From contig NZ_JAGHZS010000008.1 in the NCBI RefSeq assembly GCF_017745275.1, forward strand, positions 186,001-250,000: DNA of 64,000 bases, written 5' to 3'. This document shows positions 1 through 7,726 of this stretch, piece by piece. Under the pieces are notes generated by a model, which searched no databases, was not told the origin of the DNA, and saw nothing but the letters and a program-made list of their open reading frames with translations. The position numbers and the translations under genes are program-made. Source of the stretch: Chitinophaga sp. (GTDB lineage Bacteria; Bacteroidota; Bacteroidia; Chitinophagales; Chitinophagaceae). Each line of letters opens with the position of its first letter. The first letter of the stretch is position 1.

Positions 1-111
1 AGAGTCGTCTGTGAATTACCTGTTTTGATAAATTACTATCGTTACTTAAACTACCACCGTTTTCATCGATCTAAATACTGGCCTTGGATCAATCGCTTGA
101 GAATCAATTGA
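1..111 (+). CDS. C-terminal end of an unidentified protein (5' part outside window)
   Basis: Frame 1 is open from the first base to a TGA at 109-111 and encodes 36 residues rich in Tyr, Arg and Trp (ends YWPWINRLRIN). Aromatic, basic tails of this kind occur on glycosyltransferases and membrane proteins, but 36 residues are too few to name a family. The next gene starts about 100 bp downstream on the same strand. I see an open frame with plausible composition and nothing more. Confidence 0.4.
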   Translation, partial: RVVCELPVLINYYRYLNYHRFHRSKYWPWINRLRIN

Positions 112-214
112 AACAACTAAAAAAAGTCATGTTTTAACCGCCCCTTGGCACCTATTCGAATACACCTTTCACCCCTTTCTTTGTTCAAATTAGTTAAGGC
201 AAAAATTAAACATT

Positions 215-715
215 ATGTCGTCTGTTGAATTTAACACCTTGCTTATCGGAAACGCTGATTTCCTGAAACCCTTTGCTTTTACCCTCACCAAAGATGCTGA
301 ACAGGCAAAAGACCTTTATCAGGAAACCCTTTTCAGAGCCCTATCTAACCAGGAAAAATACCTGGAAGGCACCAACATCCGCGCCTGGCTATTCACCATT
401 ATGCGAAACATCTTTATCAACCACTACCGTAAAAAATTGAAACATCGCATGGTAGCCGAACCAAGCGCGAGCGACTTCTTTATTAATTACCACCAAAGTA
501 CCGTTACCAACAAAGCGGCTTCTAATCTACAGATGAAAGATATCCACGTGGCCGTGTATCATCTGCCCAATATCTTCAAAAAGCCGTTTATGCTCTATTA
601 TGAAGGCTATAAATATTTCGAGATTGCTAACATTCTACAGGAACCACTGGGCACCATTAAAAGCCGGATACATTTTGCCCGGAAAATACTTAAATCCCAG
701 GTTCCAAGACAATAA
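215..715 (+). CDS. ECF-type RNA polymerase sigma factor
   Basis: 166 residues, the usual length of extracytoplasmic-function sigma factors. Region 2 covers about residues 14-77, with the core-binding and -10-recognition stretch YQETLFRALSN and the helix ending RAWLFTIMRNIFINHYRK. After a linker, region 4 covers about 108-160 with a helix-turn-helix ending EPLGTIKSRIHFARKIL, the classic -35-binding helix. The protein would redirect RNA polymerase to a small stress or envelope regulon. No anti-sigma gene is adjacent: the fragment upstream ends about 100 bp away and the next gene downstream is convergent. Its regulation therefore cannot be read from the context. The ATG at 215 follows an AT-rich leader without a Shine-Dalgarno sequence. 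Confidence 0.9.
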   Translation: MSSVEFNTLLIGNADFLKPFAFTLTKDAEQAKDLYQETLFRALSNQEKYLEGTNIRAWLFTIMRNIFINHYRKKLKHRMVAEPSASDFFINYHQSTVTNKAASNLQMKDIHVAVYHLPNIFKKPFMLYYEGYKYFEIANILQEPLGTIKSRIHFARKILKSQVPRQ

Positions 716-750
716 CCCATATCATGAAAACTAACATGTAAATACCATCC

Positions 751-774
751 AGCCCGAAAGCAAGCTTTCAGGCC
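751..774. terminator. Hairpin between convergent sigma factor and desaturase genes
   Basis: A short GC-rich inverted repeat (CCCGAAAGC paired with GCTTTC plus GGCC) lies in the 71-bp gap between the stop codons of two convergent genes. No strong T-run follows on either strand, so its role as a shared terminator is inferred from position. Confidence 0.4.
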
Positions 775-786
775 GGACCATCACCG

Positions 787-2046
787 CTATGAACGGTAGT
801 AACCGTATACCAGCCGTAAATAATGCTCTTTCAGGTGAGACTGGAAATACAGTGCAGTTACCATTATCACAGCAGCGGCGCAAAGAACCGCCGGATGCGG
901 CCATATATAATAACCCGCCAGGCTCAATACCAGGTACCGGGCATATTCGAGGTAAAAAACCCACTTCCTTTGCTCCATAATAGCCCCACAGTTGATCAGC
1001 GTAAGCACTATCAACAAGGCTACACATACCTGGATGAATACCGGCACATAATGCTCCAATAACAGGAAAGCAAACAACAATACAAGCGTAACAACAATTT
1101 GCCACACCACATAATTAAATAACTTAGGCGTTTCCGTTACCTGCCGGTTACGCGCCAGGTATCTGTCTTCCAATATCTGCCGTGCACCCGGATCCACATT
1201 GTCCGGCTTGCCAAAAATAATCCGCCATTTGTTGCGCCACCCCTTGGCACGACGAGCGGAATACAGCATTTCCAGTATAAAATGGAAATGCTGCCATAGA
1301 AAACTATTGCTCTCCAACGGCTTAGTTAAACCATATACAGGCTCCTCTTCCTCCTTGACAAATGTGCCGAATAATTTATCCCAGATAATAAATACATCTC
1401 CATAATTCTTATCCAGGTACTGCGGGTTACTGGCATGATGCACCCGGTGATGGGAAGGCGTTACCAGGATATACTCCAGGATACCCAGCTTTCCAATAGT
1501 ACGGGTATGAATAAAAAACGGATACAGCCCATGCACCAACAACATACTGGTGATCATCGCCGGAGGGAAACCAATCACCGGCAATATGGCCCAGAAACCT
1601 GTTCTGATAAATGCCTGGAATACCGTAATTCGCGCAGATACCGTATAATTAAACTCCTCACTCTGATGATGTACCACATGCGCACACCAAAACACCGTCA
1701 CCTCATGCGCTAACCGATGATACCAATACCAGATAAAGTCTGTACAAATCAATAACGCCACCCATAACAACACACTGGCTTTGATATCAAATATGGCATA
1801 GTGACGATACAGGTAATCATATAAAAAATAAAACAACCCCACCGTGAACGTATCCAGCAAACGTTCAGCAATACCCACACTCAGGTTAGTAATCGAATCA
1901 TTAAACTTAAAATAGTTTTTCCCCTTTTTACGTGATACGAGGTACTCTAACCCAATGAACGTCAGGAAAAACGGGACAGCCAATGCCAGGTAGTTTAAAT
2001 GCACTTGATTAAATTTTAAATTCGGAAATCCTCGATTGTTAAACAT
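787..2046 (-). CDS. Sterol desaturase / fatty acid hydroxylase superfamily membrane protein
   Basis: About 419 residues from the ATG at 2046. A GTG at 2115 would add 23 residues that do not look membrane-like, so I prefer the ATG. Several hydrophobic segments surround the di-iron histidine boxes of the superfamily: HRLAHE, HVVHHQSEEFNYTVSAR and HHRVHHASNPQYLDKNYGD, the last followed by WDKLFGTF. These proteins are inner-membrane di-iron oxygenases acting on lipids, carotenoids or alkylglycerols; the substrate here is unknown. The C-terminal 100 residues add further membrane helices. The gene is convergent with the sigma factor and transcribed alone. An inverted repeat of the type also found near 54.9 kb lies about 100 bp upstream. 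Confidence 0.88.
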   Translation of the reverse strand: MFNNRGFPNLKFNQVHLNYLALAVPFFLTFIGLEYLVSRKKGKNYFKFNDSITNLSVGIAERLLDTFTVGLFYFLYDYLYRHYAIFDIKASVLLWVALLICTDFIWYWYHRLAHEVTVFWCAHVVHHQSEEFNYTVSARITVFQAFIRTGFWAILPVIGFPPAMITSMLLVHGLYPFFIHTRTIGKLGILEYILVTPSHHRVHHASNPQYLDKNYGDVFIIWDKLFGTFVKEEEEPVYGLTKPLESNSFLWQHFHFILEMLYSARRAKGWRNKWRIIFGKPDNVDPGARQILEDRYLARNRQVTETPKLFNYVVWQIVVTLVLLFAFLLLEHYVPVFIQVCVALLIVLTLINCGAIMEQRKWVFYLEYARYLVLSLAGYYIWPHPAVLCAAAVIMVTALYFQSHLKEHYLRLVYGYYRS

Positions 2047-2138
2047 AGGCGTATACACGGCGCCAGCCCGCGTATAGGTTTCATAATTCAGGTTCTGGTG
2101 GTGGTAAACTGGCACAATAATAAGTAATAAAAATCAAT

Positions 2139-2161
2139 TATCCTACTATTTTAGTAGACTA
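2139..2161. promoter_or_regulatory. Putative operator, copy 1 (TATCCTACT-N5-AGTAGACTA)
   Basis: Two half-sites in inverted orientation, TATCCTACT and AGTAGACTA, are separated by exactly 5 bp (ATTTT). They lie upstream of the desaturase gene. The same layout with the same 5-bp spacer recurs at 54863-54885 and 54952-54974. Recurrence with fixed spacing upstream of unrelated genes suggests a dimeric repressor or activator site; the regulator is unknown. Confidence 0.5.
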
Positions 2162-2183
2162 AAATAAAAAGAGGAAACGAAAA

Positions 2184-2211
2184 GCGGGAAACAACTTTCG
2201 TCATCTCCCGC
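2184..2211 (-). terminator. Probable terminator of the rtcB operon
   Basis: On the minus strand, 27 bp after the rtcB stop, GCGGGA pairs with TCCCGC and is followed by TTTT and further T-rich sequence. Position and composition fit an intrinsic terminator for the four-gene minus-strand unit. Confidence 0.55.
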
Positions 2212-2237
2212 CCTCGCGTCATTGCATCTATTCTTTA

Positions 2238-3650
2238 CTAGTCTTCCGCAGGCCCTCCATCCGCCATTCTTACCACTTTTGGTACAAAAGTACCTATCAC
2301 CTCCACCAACGCTGATTGAGCTGCCATCACTGTATTAATATCTTTATAAGCACCCGGCGCTTCGTCCAGTCCACCGCCTATCAGGGTTACACCGTGTTCT
2401 TTCAATACGTCTTTCATTTGCTGATCAGTAATGTTTTTTTGTGCCTGCGTGCGCGACATCATCCGCCCTGCTCCATGCGAAGCAGATTGCAAGCTGGTGA
2501 CCTCACCCTTTCCACGCACAATAAATCCTGGCGCCGTCATAGAACCGGGAATCACGCCCAGCACACCTTTTCCTGCCGGTGTAGCCCCTTTACGATGCAC
2601 AATAACTTCTTTACCCTCATACATCTCCTTCCACGCAAAATTATGATGGTTCTCTACTCTTGCCAGCAAAGTAGCCCCCATGGCAGTTATCAGCCGTTTA
2701 TGAATCAAATGGTGACAGGCAGATGCATAGTCGCCCGCCAGGTTCATTGCCAACCAGTATTCCTGACCCGCTTCCGTATTCAGATCCAGGTACGCCAGGT
2801 GTCCTGCATGCTGCGGCAACGGACATACATCTTTCGCCACCTGGGTATAATGGCCCGCTATCTGCGCCCCAAGTCCTCTTGACCCCGAATGCGATAGCAA
2901 AGCCACATAGTTACCAGGCACTAACCCCCATTCATTATTTACATCCGAAATAGTAGCAATCCCCCATTCTACAAAGTGATTACCGGAACCAGAAGTACCC
3001 AGCTGACCAGCAGCCTTGTCCAACAGATTCTTTACAAAACGGATTTCCTTAAATTCACTTCTTTCCAATACCGGGTCCGGCTCTCTCTGCTTCCATTCCA
3101 CACCGGCACCAAACTTCGTCCAGTTTACCAGCTGCTTCTTGTAAGCAGCATCATTCGTCAATAGCGACTGCTCCGGCAAATCCAGTATACTCAAACACAT
3201 ACGACATCCAATATCCACACCCACACCATAAGGGATCACCGCATTATCTGCGGCTAATACCCCGCCAATAGGCAACCCGTATCCCTGGTGAGCATCCGGC
3301 ATCAACGAACCTGCAACGGCAACGGGCAAACGAACGGCATTATTCAGTTGCTGTATCACACCATCTGCAATATTGTCCGCACCAAAAACAGCATAAGGCA
3401 CCGGCGTTTCACGCAACGGAATTTCTTTTGGCGCCACTGGCATCAACAACTGTTCTGCTACCGGTCCCAGCAACGCATCATTTACATATGCGTCAGGATC
3501 CGCCAATACTTCCTTCAGGAGATCTATGGCTTCATCACGGGTCAGGTGACTGAAATGTTCGTCCATCACCTTCATGGCTAAACGAAATACAGGACTTTTT
3601 GGGTAACCTATTTCCAGTAAGGTTTTACCACCTACTTTGAAATTTGACAT
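2238..3650 (-). CDS. rtcB: RtcB family tRNA-splicing / RNA-repair ligase
   Basis: 470 residues, full length for RtcB. It joins RNA 2',3'-cyclic phosphate or 3'-phosphate ends to 5'-OH ends using GTP and Mn2+. Visible motifs in order: DAHQGYG (119-125), DIGCRM with the metal-binding Cys149, GSGNHF with Asn224 and His225, HSGSRG (254-259), HHNF (335-338), HRKGATPAGKG (352-362) and SHGAGR (391-396), whose His392 matches the guanylylated histidine. All key residues look intact. It is the last gene of a minus-strand operon and starts 5 bp after the preceding stop, which suggests translational coupling. No archease and no RtcA/RtcR genes are nearby. Its partners are instead an AAA+ ATPase and two unknown paralogues. 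Confidence 0.95.
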   Translation of the reverse strand: MSNFKVGGKTLLEIGYPKSPVFRLAMKVMDEHFSHLTRDEAIDLLKEVLADPDAYVNDALLGPVAEQLLMPVAPKEIPLRETPVPYAVFGADNIADGVIQQLNNAVRLPVAVAGSLMPDAHQGYGLPIGGVLAADNAVIPYGVGVDIGCRMCLSILDLPEQSLLTNDAAYKKQLVNWTKFGAGVEWKQREPDPVLERSEFKEIRFVKNLLDKAAGQLGTSGSGNHFVEWGIATISDVNNEWGLVPGNYVALLSHSGSRGLGAQIAGHYTQVAKDVCPLPQHAGHLAYLDLNTEAGQEYWLAMNLAGDYASACHHLIHKRLITAMGATLLARVENHHNFAWKEMYEGKEVIVHRKGATPAGKGVLGVIPGSMTAPGFIVRGKGEVTSLQSASHGAGRMMSRTQAQKNITDQQMKDVLKEHGVTLIGGGLDEAPGAYKDINTVMAAQSALVEVIGTFVPKVVRMADGGPAED

Positions 3651-3655
3651 ATGGA

Positions 3656-4399
3656 TTAAATTTTATCGTACCATTCTTCCTGCAACATTTGTTGCAGGGT
3701 TCTTTTTTTAATATACTTCCCTTTTTCGGCGGTCAGCCAGCCGTACCATCGGTACACTTTTCCGTCAGTTAGCTTCCTTATCTTCTTCTCCAGGAAATGT
3801 GCCTGCAGATAGTTGCGTAACTGATCAATCTGAGAGAGTAACTCCGGCATCATCGCCCTCGTTTTCGTGATCATATTCGGTCTTACACGTAATACAAAAC
3901 GCCATGATTCCCTAAATACCATCCTCTTTTGCGGCACAAGGCCGTTCTTGTAAAAAAAATAACGCTCCTCAAAACAGGCGGCCTCCTTCTCTGTTAACTT
4001 CAACTTTGCAAAGTGGTCTACATCTGGCTGCAGCAGTTGCTGTTCTCTTACAACTAACTTCTTCCGGCCATGAGACCGCTTCTTTACTTTGAAATCTTTC
4101 CGATGACTATATTCATAAGTGTTTATTTTCTTCAATAACTCCTCATAGAAAGTAGCATTTCTGCCCTTTGCTACATCATCCCTTAATACAAAGAAGCGCT
4201 TGTAACCTTTCATTACCGGAGGTTCCAGCGGAACATATCCACGCTTGCTCCAGGTATCCCATAACGCTTTTTCTTTTCTATGTAAACTTAACAGTTGCTT
4301 TTCAAACTGTGTACGTGCATCACGTATTCTTCTCCTGGTAGTTCTTATTCGTGATGCTGCAATATAGTTTTCAATTTCCGTTTGTACCGGATTGTCCAT
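3656..4399 (-). CDS. Unrecognised basic protein, paralogue B of the RtcB operon
   Basis: 247 residues from the ATG at 4399; a GTG at 4420 is possible, but the ATG gives an N-terminus of the same length as the upstream paralogue. I do not recognise the family. The protein is Lys/Arg-rich. It shares with its neighbour an N-terminal basic helix beginning RIRT, the block VPLEPPVMKGYKRFFVLRDD (56-75), a segment ATF..L..KINT (82-94) and WRFVLRVRPN (166-175) followed by PEL. Basic composition and the link to RtcB suggest an RNA- or RNP-binding role; this is inference. No transmembrane segment or signal peptide is seen. The stop lies 5 bp upstream of rtcB. Confidence 0.75.
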   Translation of the reverse strand: MDNPVQTEIENYIAASRIRTTRRRIRDARTQFEKQLLSLHRKEKALWDTWSKRGYVPLEPPVMKGYKRFFVLRDDVAKGRNATFYEELLKKINTYEYSHRKDFKVKKRSHGRKKLVVREQQLLQPDVDHFAKLKLTEKEAACFEERYFFYKNGLVPQKRMVFRESWRFVLRVRPNMITKTRAMMPELLSQIDQLRNYLQAHFLEKKIRKLTDGKVYRWYGWLTAEKGKYIKKRTLQQMLQEEWYDKI

Positions 4400-4487
4400 A
4401 ACCAATGATTCATTTCCCACTTAATAACTTTCACCAGGTGGTGGAAGCGATTACTCAAGCTGTTGTATATGGACGTTTGATTTTTTT

Positions 4488-5276
4488 TCATGATGAATAT
4501 CTTTTAAGGTTAACAAATATTTTTCCGCCAATGCCTTCTTCCAGATCCTGTTTCATGAACCTGTAAGGCAGCACATGTCTATCTACCAGAAAACGACCCT
4601 CGGGATCATACCTCCATTCCTTGCGACGGCTGATATATTTTCCATACACCAATTTACCAAAGCGTGGTCTGAGGTTATTTCTATCCAGGAAATCATCTAT
4701 TTCATCCATCCTGGATTCCAACTCAGGGGCATGGATCCACTGCTGTGTAATCCAATTGGGTCTTACTCTTAATATAAAGCGCCAAGGGTCTGTAAAAACA
4801 TACTTCCTTACAGGCTTTCCACTTCGCTTATCAATTTTTATCCACTCCTCAAAATATTGAAGCGCACGCGGGCTAAAATCCATTTTCTTAAACTCCGCTT
4901 CTGTTGGCTCATATAGTTGCTGCAGGAAGTCAGCATACCTGTGCCTCCTTTTGTAGCGCTTACTTACCCTAAAACCCTTCTCTGCACACCAGTTCGTGGT
5001 ATTAATTTTATCCAGGATTCCCTGAAAAAAAGTGGCATCTCTACTTCTGGCTACATCGTCTCGTAATACAAAGAAGCGATTATAGCCTTTCATAACGGGC
5101 GGCTCCAGTGGCACACAACCACGATTCCGATAAGCTTTAGATAAAGCGTCTTGTTCCCGTTTCAGGCGTAGCAATGCCTTATCCTGTGCCTTTATGGCAG
5201 CACGCTTTCTTTGCCTCCCAGTTCTGATGCGTGACATTAACAGTATGTCAGATACTGCTGAATTTTCTTTCTTCAT
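4488..5276 (-). CDS. Unrecognised basic protein, paralogue A of the RtcB operon
   Basis: 262 residues, clearly homologous over its whole length to the next gene. The matching blocks are RIRTGRQRKRAA (16-27), VPLEPPVMKGYNRFFVLRDD (55-74), ATF..IL.KINT (81-93), YFEEW (141-145), WRFILRVRPN (165-174) and PELESRMDEIDDFL (184-197). Divergence outside these blocks implies an old duplication rather than a recent tandem copy. The family is unknown to me. The invariant proline-rich and Arg-Asp-Asp blocks could form a conserved binding surface or an active site; no known catalytic motif is visible. The paralogue gap is 88 bp, and the AAA+ gene ends 86 bp upstream, consistent with one operon. Weak coiled-coil propensity is suggested by the charged N-terminal helix. 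Confidence 0.75.
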   Translation of the reverse strand: MKKENSAVSDILLMSRIRTGRQRKRAAIKAQDKALLRLKREQDALSKAYRNRGCVPLEPPVMKGYNRFFVLRDDVARSRDATFFQGILDKINTTNWCAEKGFRVSKRYKRRHRYADFLQQLYEPTEAEFKKMDFSPRALQYFEEWIKIDKRSGKPVRKYVFTDPWRFILRVRPNWITQQWIHAPELESRMDEIDDFLDRNNLRPRFGKLVYGKYISRRKEWRYDPEGRFLVDRHVLPYRFMKQDLEEGIGGKIFVNLKRYSS

Positions 5277-5362
5277 AATACATGTTTAGGTATCCGATCG
5301 GAACTCCCTTAACATGCTGATGTAGATGAATAACCAGTTTCTTTTGTCAGTCATATTTTTAT

Positions 5363-6427
5363 TTATGCGGTTTCTTCTAAAACATCTCTTCTAAATCCAA
5401 TCACGTGTTGCTTTCTTTCAAACGAAGGCTCATGTTGATTGGCTATCTCTGCTACGGTCATGGGTTTATTAATAACAGTATCAAATCCCATGTGCTTAGA
5501 TAACGCCTGCGCTTTCTCCACCGGCAACCGCTTAAATTCATACTTGGCAATTAAGCGACCCTTACGCAACAATGCGCTGTCTATCGCCGATAAATCACTG
5601 TTGAAAGAACATACCAATTGTATATTCAAACAATCCGCCAGCAGTCCATCAGACAGGTTGAGCAAATTGGATACAGATGAATTACCTGAGAATTTACGAT
5701 CCATAATCACGTTCTCTGCATCTTCTATCACCACTACGCAATTAGGATTATCAATCAGCAATTCCATGAATTCAGGATTCATGATATTCGTAGCCAGATC
5801 CGGCGAAACGAATAATACCCGCTTTTTGATCCGGCCAATCAGGTAACGCAGATAAGTGGTTTTTCCTGTTCCCGGTAAGCCATGCAGCAATACAATACCC
5901 TTATCTTTATCCTTCTTTAACCGCTGCTGTATTACCTTATCTATCTCCTTAAAATCATCTTCATAAAACATACCTATGTCCAGGCGGGTACGTTTTATTT
6001 CCAGGCTTTTCAGTTCCAGTCCTTTGCGGCCACTGGTGATCAGGTTTATTTCATGTGGCTCCCTGCGCTGCTTTTCTTTATAACGTGTAACCATTTCCGT
6101 TATCTCCGTTACAAATGCAGGTATGGATCCATTATGCAATATTTCACACCAGGAAAGCCAAAACACTACGATGCAGTTATTATTCAACACCATCAGTGTT
6201 TGATTATGCTTGTACTTTTTCTTCTTGTTATCATAATCCGTGTACCGGTGTGTGTGCGTTATCATGCTTTCGTACTTTTTAGCGAAAGCTGCCGCTGCTT
6301 TTTCGGTATCTACTTCATAGATATTATTAATATCCGGGATGGCGTTGAAATACATGGTGTACACACCTCTCGGATCAAACTGCTCTCCATCCGTGATATC
6401 GATATTATTGTTAACAGTATATTTCAT
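5363..6427 (-). CDS. AAA+ ATPase, BCS1-like
   Basis: 354 residues from the ATG at 6427. The frame stays open further upstream, but that part reads through a palindrome and looks non-coding. An N-terminal domain of about 150 residues without recognised motifs precedes an AAA+ module: Walker A GLPGTGKT (183-190), Walker B VVVIEDAE (231-238), sensor-1 CSFNSD (273-278) and an arginine-rich LLRKGR (286-291) where the arginine finger is expected. The compact module and the KGRLIAKYEF ending resemble BCS1/FtsH-like ATPases that remodel proteins. It is the first gene of the operon ending in rtcB, so a chaperone role for RtcB, the paralogues or an RNP is plausible but unproven. Confidence 0.85.
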   Translation of the reverse strand: MKYTVNNNIDITDGEQFDPRGVYTMYFNAIPDINNIYEVDTEKAAAAFAKKYESMITHTHRYTDYDNKKKKYKHNQTLMVLNNNCIVVFWLSWCEILHNGSIPAFVTEITEMVTRYKEKQRREPHEINLITSGRKGLELKSLEIKRTRLDIGMFYEDDFKEIDKVIQQRLKKDKDKGIVLLHGLPGTGKTTYLRYLIGRIKKRVLFVSPDLATNIMNPEFMELLIDNPNCVVVIEDAENVIMDRKFSGNSSVSNLLNLSDGLLADCLNIQLVCSFNSDLSAIDSALLRKGRLIAKYEFKRLPVEKAQALSKHMGFDTVINKPMTVAEIANQHEPSFERKQHVIGFRRDVLEETA

Positions 6428-6464
6428 GTTACGTTTTCTCTTTTTATAAATGCTCCCGATTGAT

Positions 6465-6543
6465 AAAGATTTACCAGGGCGCTGCGGCCCCGGGTAAATC
6501 TTTGTTATCATGGGGGTAAATTACAAGTTATCCTTTTGATAAC
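6465..6543. promoter_or_regulatory. Two palindromes upstream of the AAA-rtcB operon
   Basis: AAAGATTTACC (6465-6475) is matched perfectly by GGTAAATCTTT (6493-6503) around a GC-rich 17-nt loop. Further out, GTTATC and GATAAC flank CTTTT (6527-6543). Both lie in the 5' leader or promoter zone of the AAA+ gene (start 6427). They could be operators or an mRNA hairpin; no perfect TAnnTTTG box is seen here. Confidence 0.45.
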
Positions 6544-6672
6544 CTGATTGTTGGGGATTAATTGCAAACAGAGACGAAAAAAAATATTTTTAAAAGGAGA
6601 TGAAAGCGGAGCAGGATTACTCCGCCTGCCTGTTTTTATATGTACCTCCTCAAATAATCTCTTTATTGCCAA

Positions 6673-6705
6673 TAAAAAAACCCGGCCTGTTTTACACGGA
6701 CCGGG
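6673..6705 (-). terminator. Intrinsic terminator after mini-ORF 2
   Basis: On the minus strand CCCGGTCCGTG pairs with CAGGCCGGG and is followed directly by seven T residues. This is a textbook Rho-independent terminator. It closes the short unit at 6727-6834 and separates it from the AAA-rtcB operon. Confidence 0.8.
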
Positions 6706-6726
6706 CTACTAACGTTAACGTATCTA

Positions 6727-6834
6727 TCACGTTAAGGCATACCTCGGCCATGTAGCATCCAATGCTGGAATGCTATCCTGGAACCATTTACTGTGGCGGA
6801 TCTGAACCCGTTTTGTAATTGCCGGCGAATTCAT
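6727..6834 (-). CDS. Mini-ORF of 35 codons between two terminators
   Basis: ATG at 6834, TGA at 6727-6729, 35 residues beginning MNSPAITKRVQIRHSKWF and ending TWPRYALT, followed 22 nt later by a strong terminator. Upstream is another terminator (6854-6882), so expression would need read-through from the promoter near 7.05 kb or a weak promoter of its own. It could be a small protein, a leader peptide or part of a small RNA. No homology can be judged by eye. The ORF ends near the terminator in the same manner as the element at 8412-8560. Confidence 0.3.
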   Translation of the reverse strand: MNSPAITKRVQIRHSKWFQDSIPALDATWPRYALT

Positions 6835-6853
6835 TATCACTATAAAACGACAA

Positions 6854-6882
6854 CAAAAAAGCCCGGATCCATGGACCCGGGC
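6854..6882 (-). terminator. Intrinsic terminator after mini-ORF 1
   Basis: GCCCGG and CCGGGC flank an AT-CCATGG-AC centre (6861-6882), followed on the minus strand by six to seven T residues. This is a strong Rho-independent terminator located 28 bp after the mini-ORF stop at 6911. Confidence 0.8.
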
Positions 6883-6910
6883 TTCTGTTATTTTTACAAA
6901 TATCTATTAG

Positions 6911-7000
6911 CTACCTGTAAACATAAAACGCCCGGAACCCGCTATCGCCTTGCGTGCCGCAAGGAAGTGCGTTGTCCATATATAAATTCAAGCGTTTCAT
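6911..7000 (-). CDS. Mini-ORF of 29 codons with its own promoter and terminator
   Basis: ATG at 7000, TAG at 6911-6913; 29 residues (begins MKRLNLYMDNALPCG, ends FYVYR). It lies about 38 nt downstream of the start point predicted from an excellent Bacteroidota promoter (7044-7076) and is closed by a strong terminator, so the DNA is very probably transcribed as a discrete RNA of about 180 nt. Translation is less sure. No run of one amino acid marks it as an attenuation leader. One Cys and several Tyr are present. Alternatives are a small regulatory RNA or a short peptide; no export or modification genes adjoin. Confidence 0.4.
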   Translation of the reverse strand: MKRLNLYMDNALPCGTQGDSGFRAFYVYR

Positions 7001-7043
7001 TTTTATCAGTTTACTTTTTGTTTTATTATCAATTTTAACGATG

Positions 7044-7076
7044 CAAAGATAACAGCATATATTTCGATATTGCAAA
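7044..7076 (-). promoter_or_regulatory. Bacteroidota-type promoter for the 6.9-kb small transcript
   Basis: On the minus strand TTTG (7076-7073) is followed after 21 nt by TATCTTTG (7051-7044), matching the -33/-7 consensus TTTG / TAnnTTTG. Transcription would start near 7038. Confidence 0.7.
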
Positions 7077-7106
7077 TTTTTAACAAAATATTTTCAAATA
7101 TTTTTT

Positions 7107-7645
7107 CTATGCTCTCTTAAGCAATACTTTTTGCGTTGTAAAATCTGCCGCTGCATCTATTACCTGTAGCAGGTTTCCTCAATTTGCTACCAATTCGAAA
7201 CTATTCTTGTAGACTTTCCTGATAGGTAGCTTCAGTTTATCTGCTTCCACTGTAGCTTTTACAGTAAATGAACCACAGGCGTTATCTATACTGCGATTTA
7301 ACTTATCTACTCCTTTCAGCGTATAGCCTTTAGAGATAGTTACTTCAATGATATTTTAAAAACTGCGCGCATAAGGCATGTAGATATCTACCTTGCGATC
7401 ACGTTGCTCCAGCTTGATTTCAAGTTGGCCACCTATTAACTTGCCCGTTTCCAGGATATTGTTGTTACCTGCATGTTTCAGCGGGCCATCCAGTATGAAA
7501 TTGGTATGGTAAACAAAGTCTGGATCATTATGCTGTAATCCCATTTTATCAACACCAAAAGAAATCACTTCTTTGGGAGTTATATCAAATTGCCCTTTTT
7601 AATTTCCTCTGTAAAATAATCCTTTTGTGCCTTATACGCCGCAGC
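7107..7645 (-). pseudogene. 5'-truncated, decayed remnant of a DUF3857-type protein
   Basis: Read on the minus strand from about 7645, the conceptual product (AAYKAQKDYFTEEIKKG, then QFDITPKEVISFGVDKMG, later YMPYARSF, then ISKGYTLKGVDKLNR, ending AADFTTQKVLLKRA) resembles, as I recall that family, the C-terminal third of the large secreted DUF3857/transglutaminase-like proteins common in Bacteroidota. Three lesions are visible: a 1-nt frameshift near 7592-7600, an in-frame TAA after YARSF and a TGA where a Trp codon is expected after ELVAN. The 5' part is missing; homology stops next to the terminator of the DinB-like gene. It is a relic left by deletion, not an active gene. Confidence 0.7.
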
Positions 7646-7676
7646 AAAAAGCCGGAAGCGTACCTGCTTCCGGCTT
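7646..7676 (-). terminator. Terminator of the DinB-like gene
   Basis: AAGCCGGAAGC and GCTTCCGGCTT form a perfect 11-bp stem around a 6-nt loop, followed on the minus strand by TTTTT. It lies 51 bp after the stop of the DinB-like gene. Confidence 0.85.
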
Positions 7677-7726
7677 AAATACCAATCGGGACTAACAAAT
7701 ACAGATGATGGTGGTCGACCTTAAAA

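Noticed and set aside
6428..6511. N-terminal extension of the AAA+ protein by 28 residues
   Set aside because: The added region crosses a perfect inverted repeat and has no resemblance to a protein start; the ATG at 6427 fits better.
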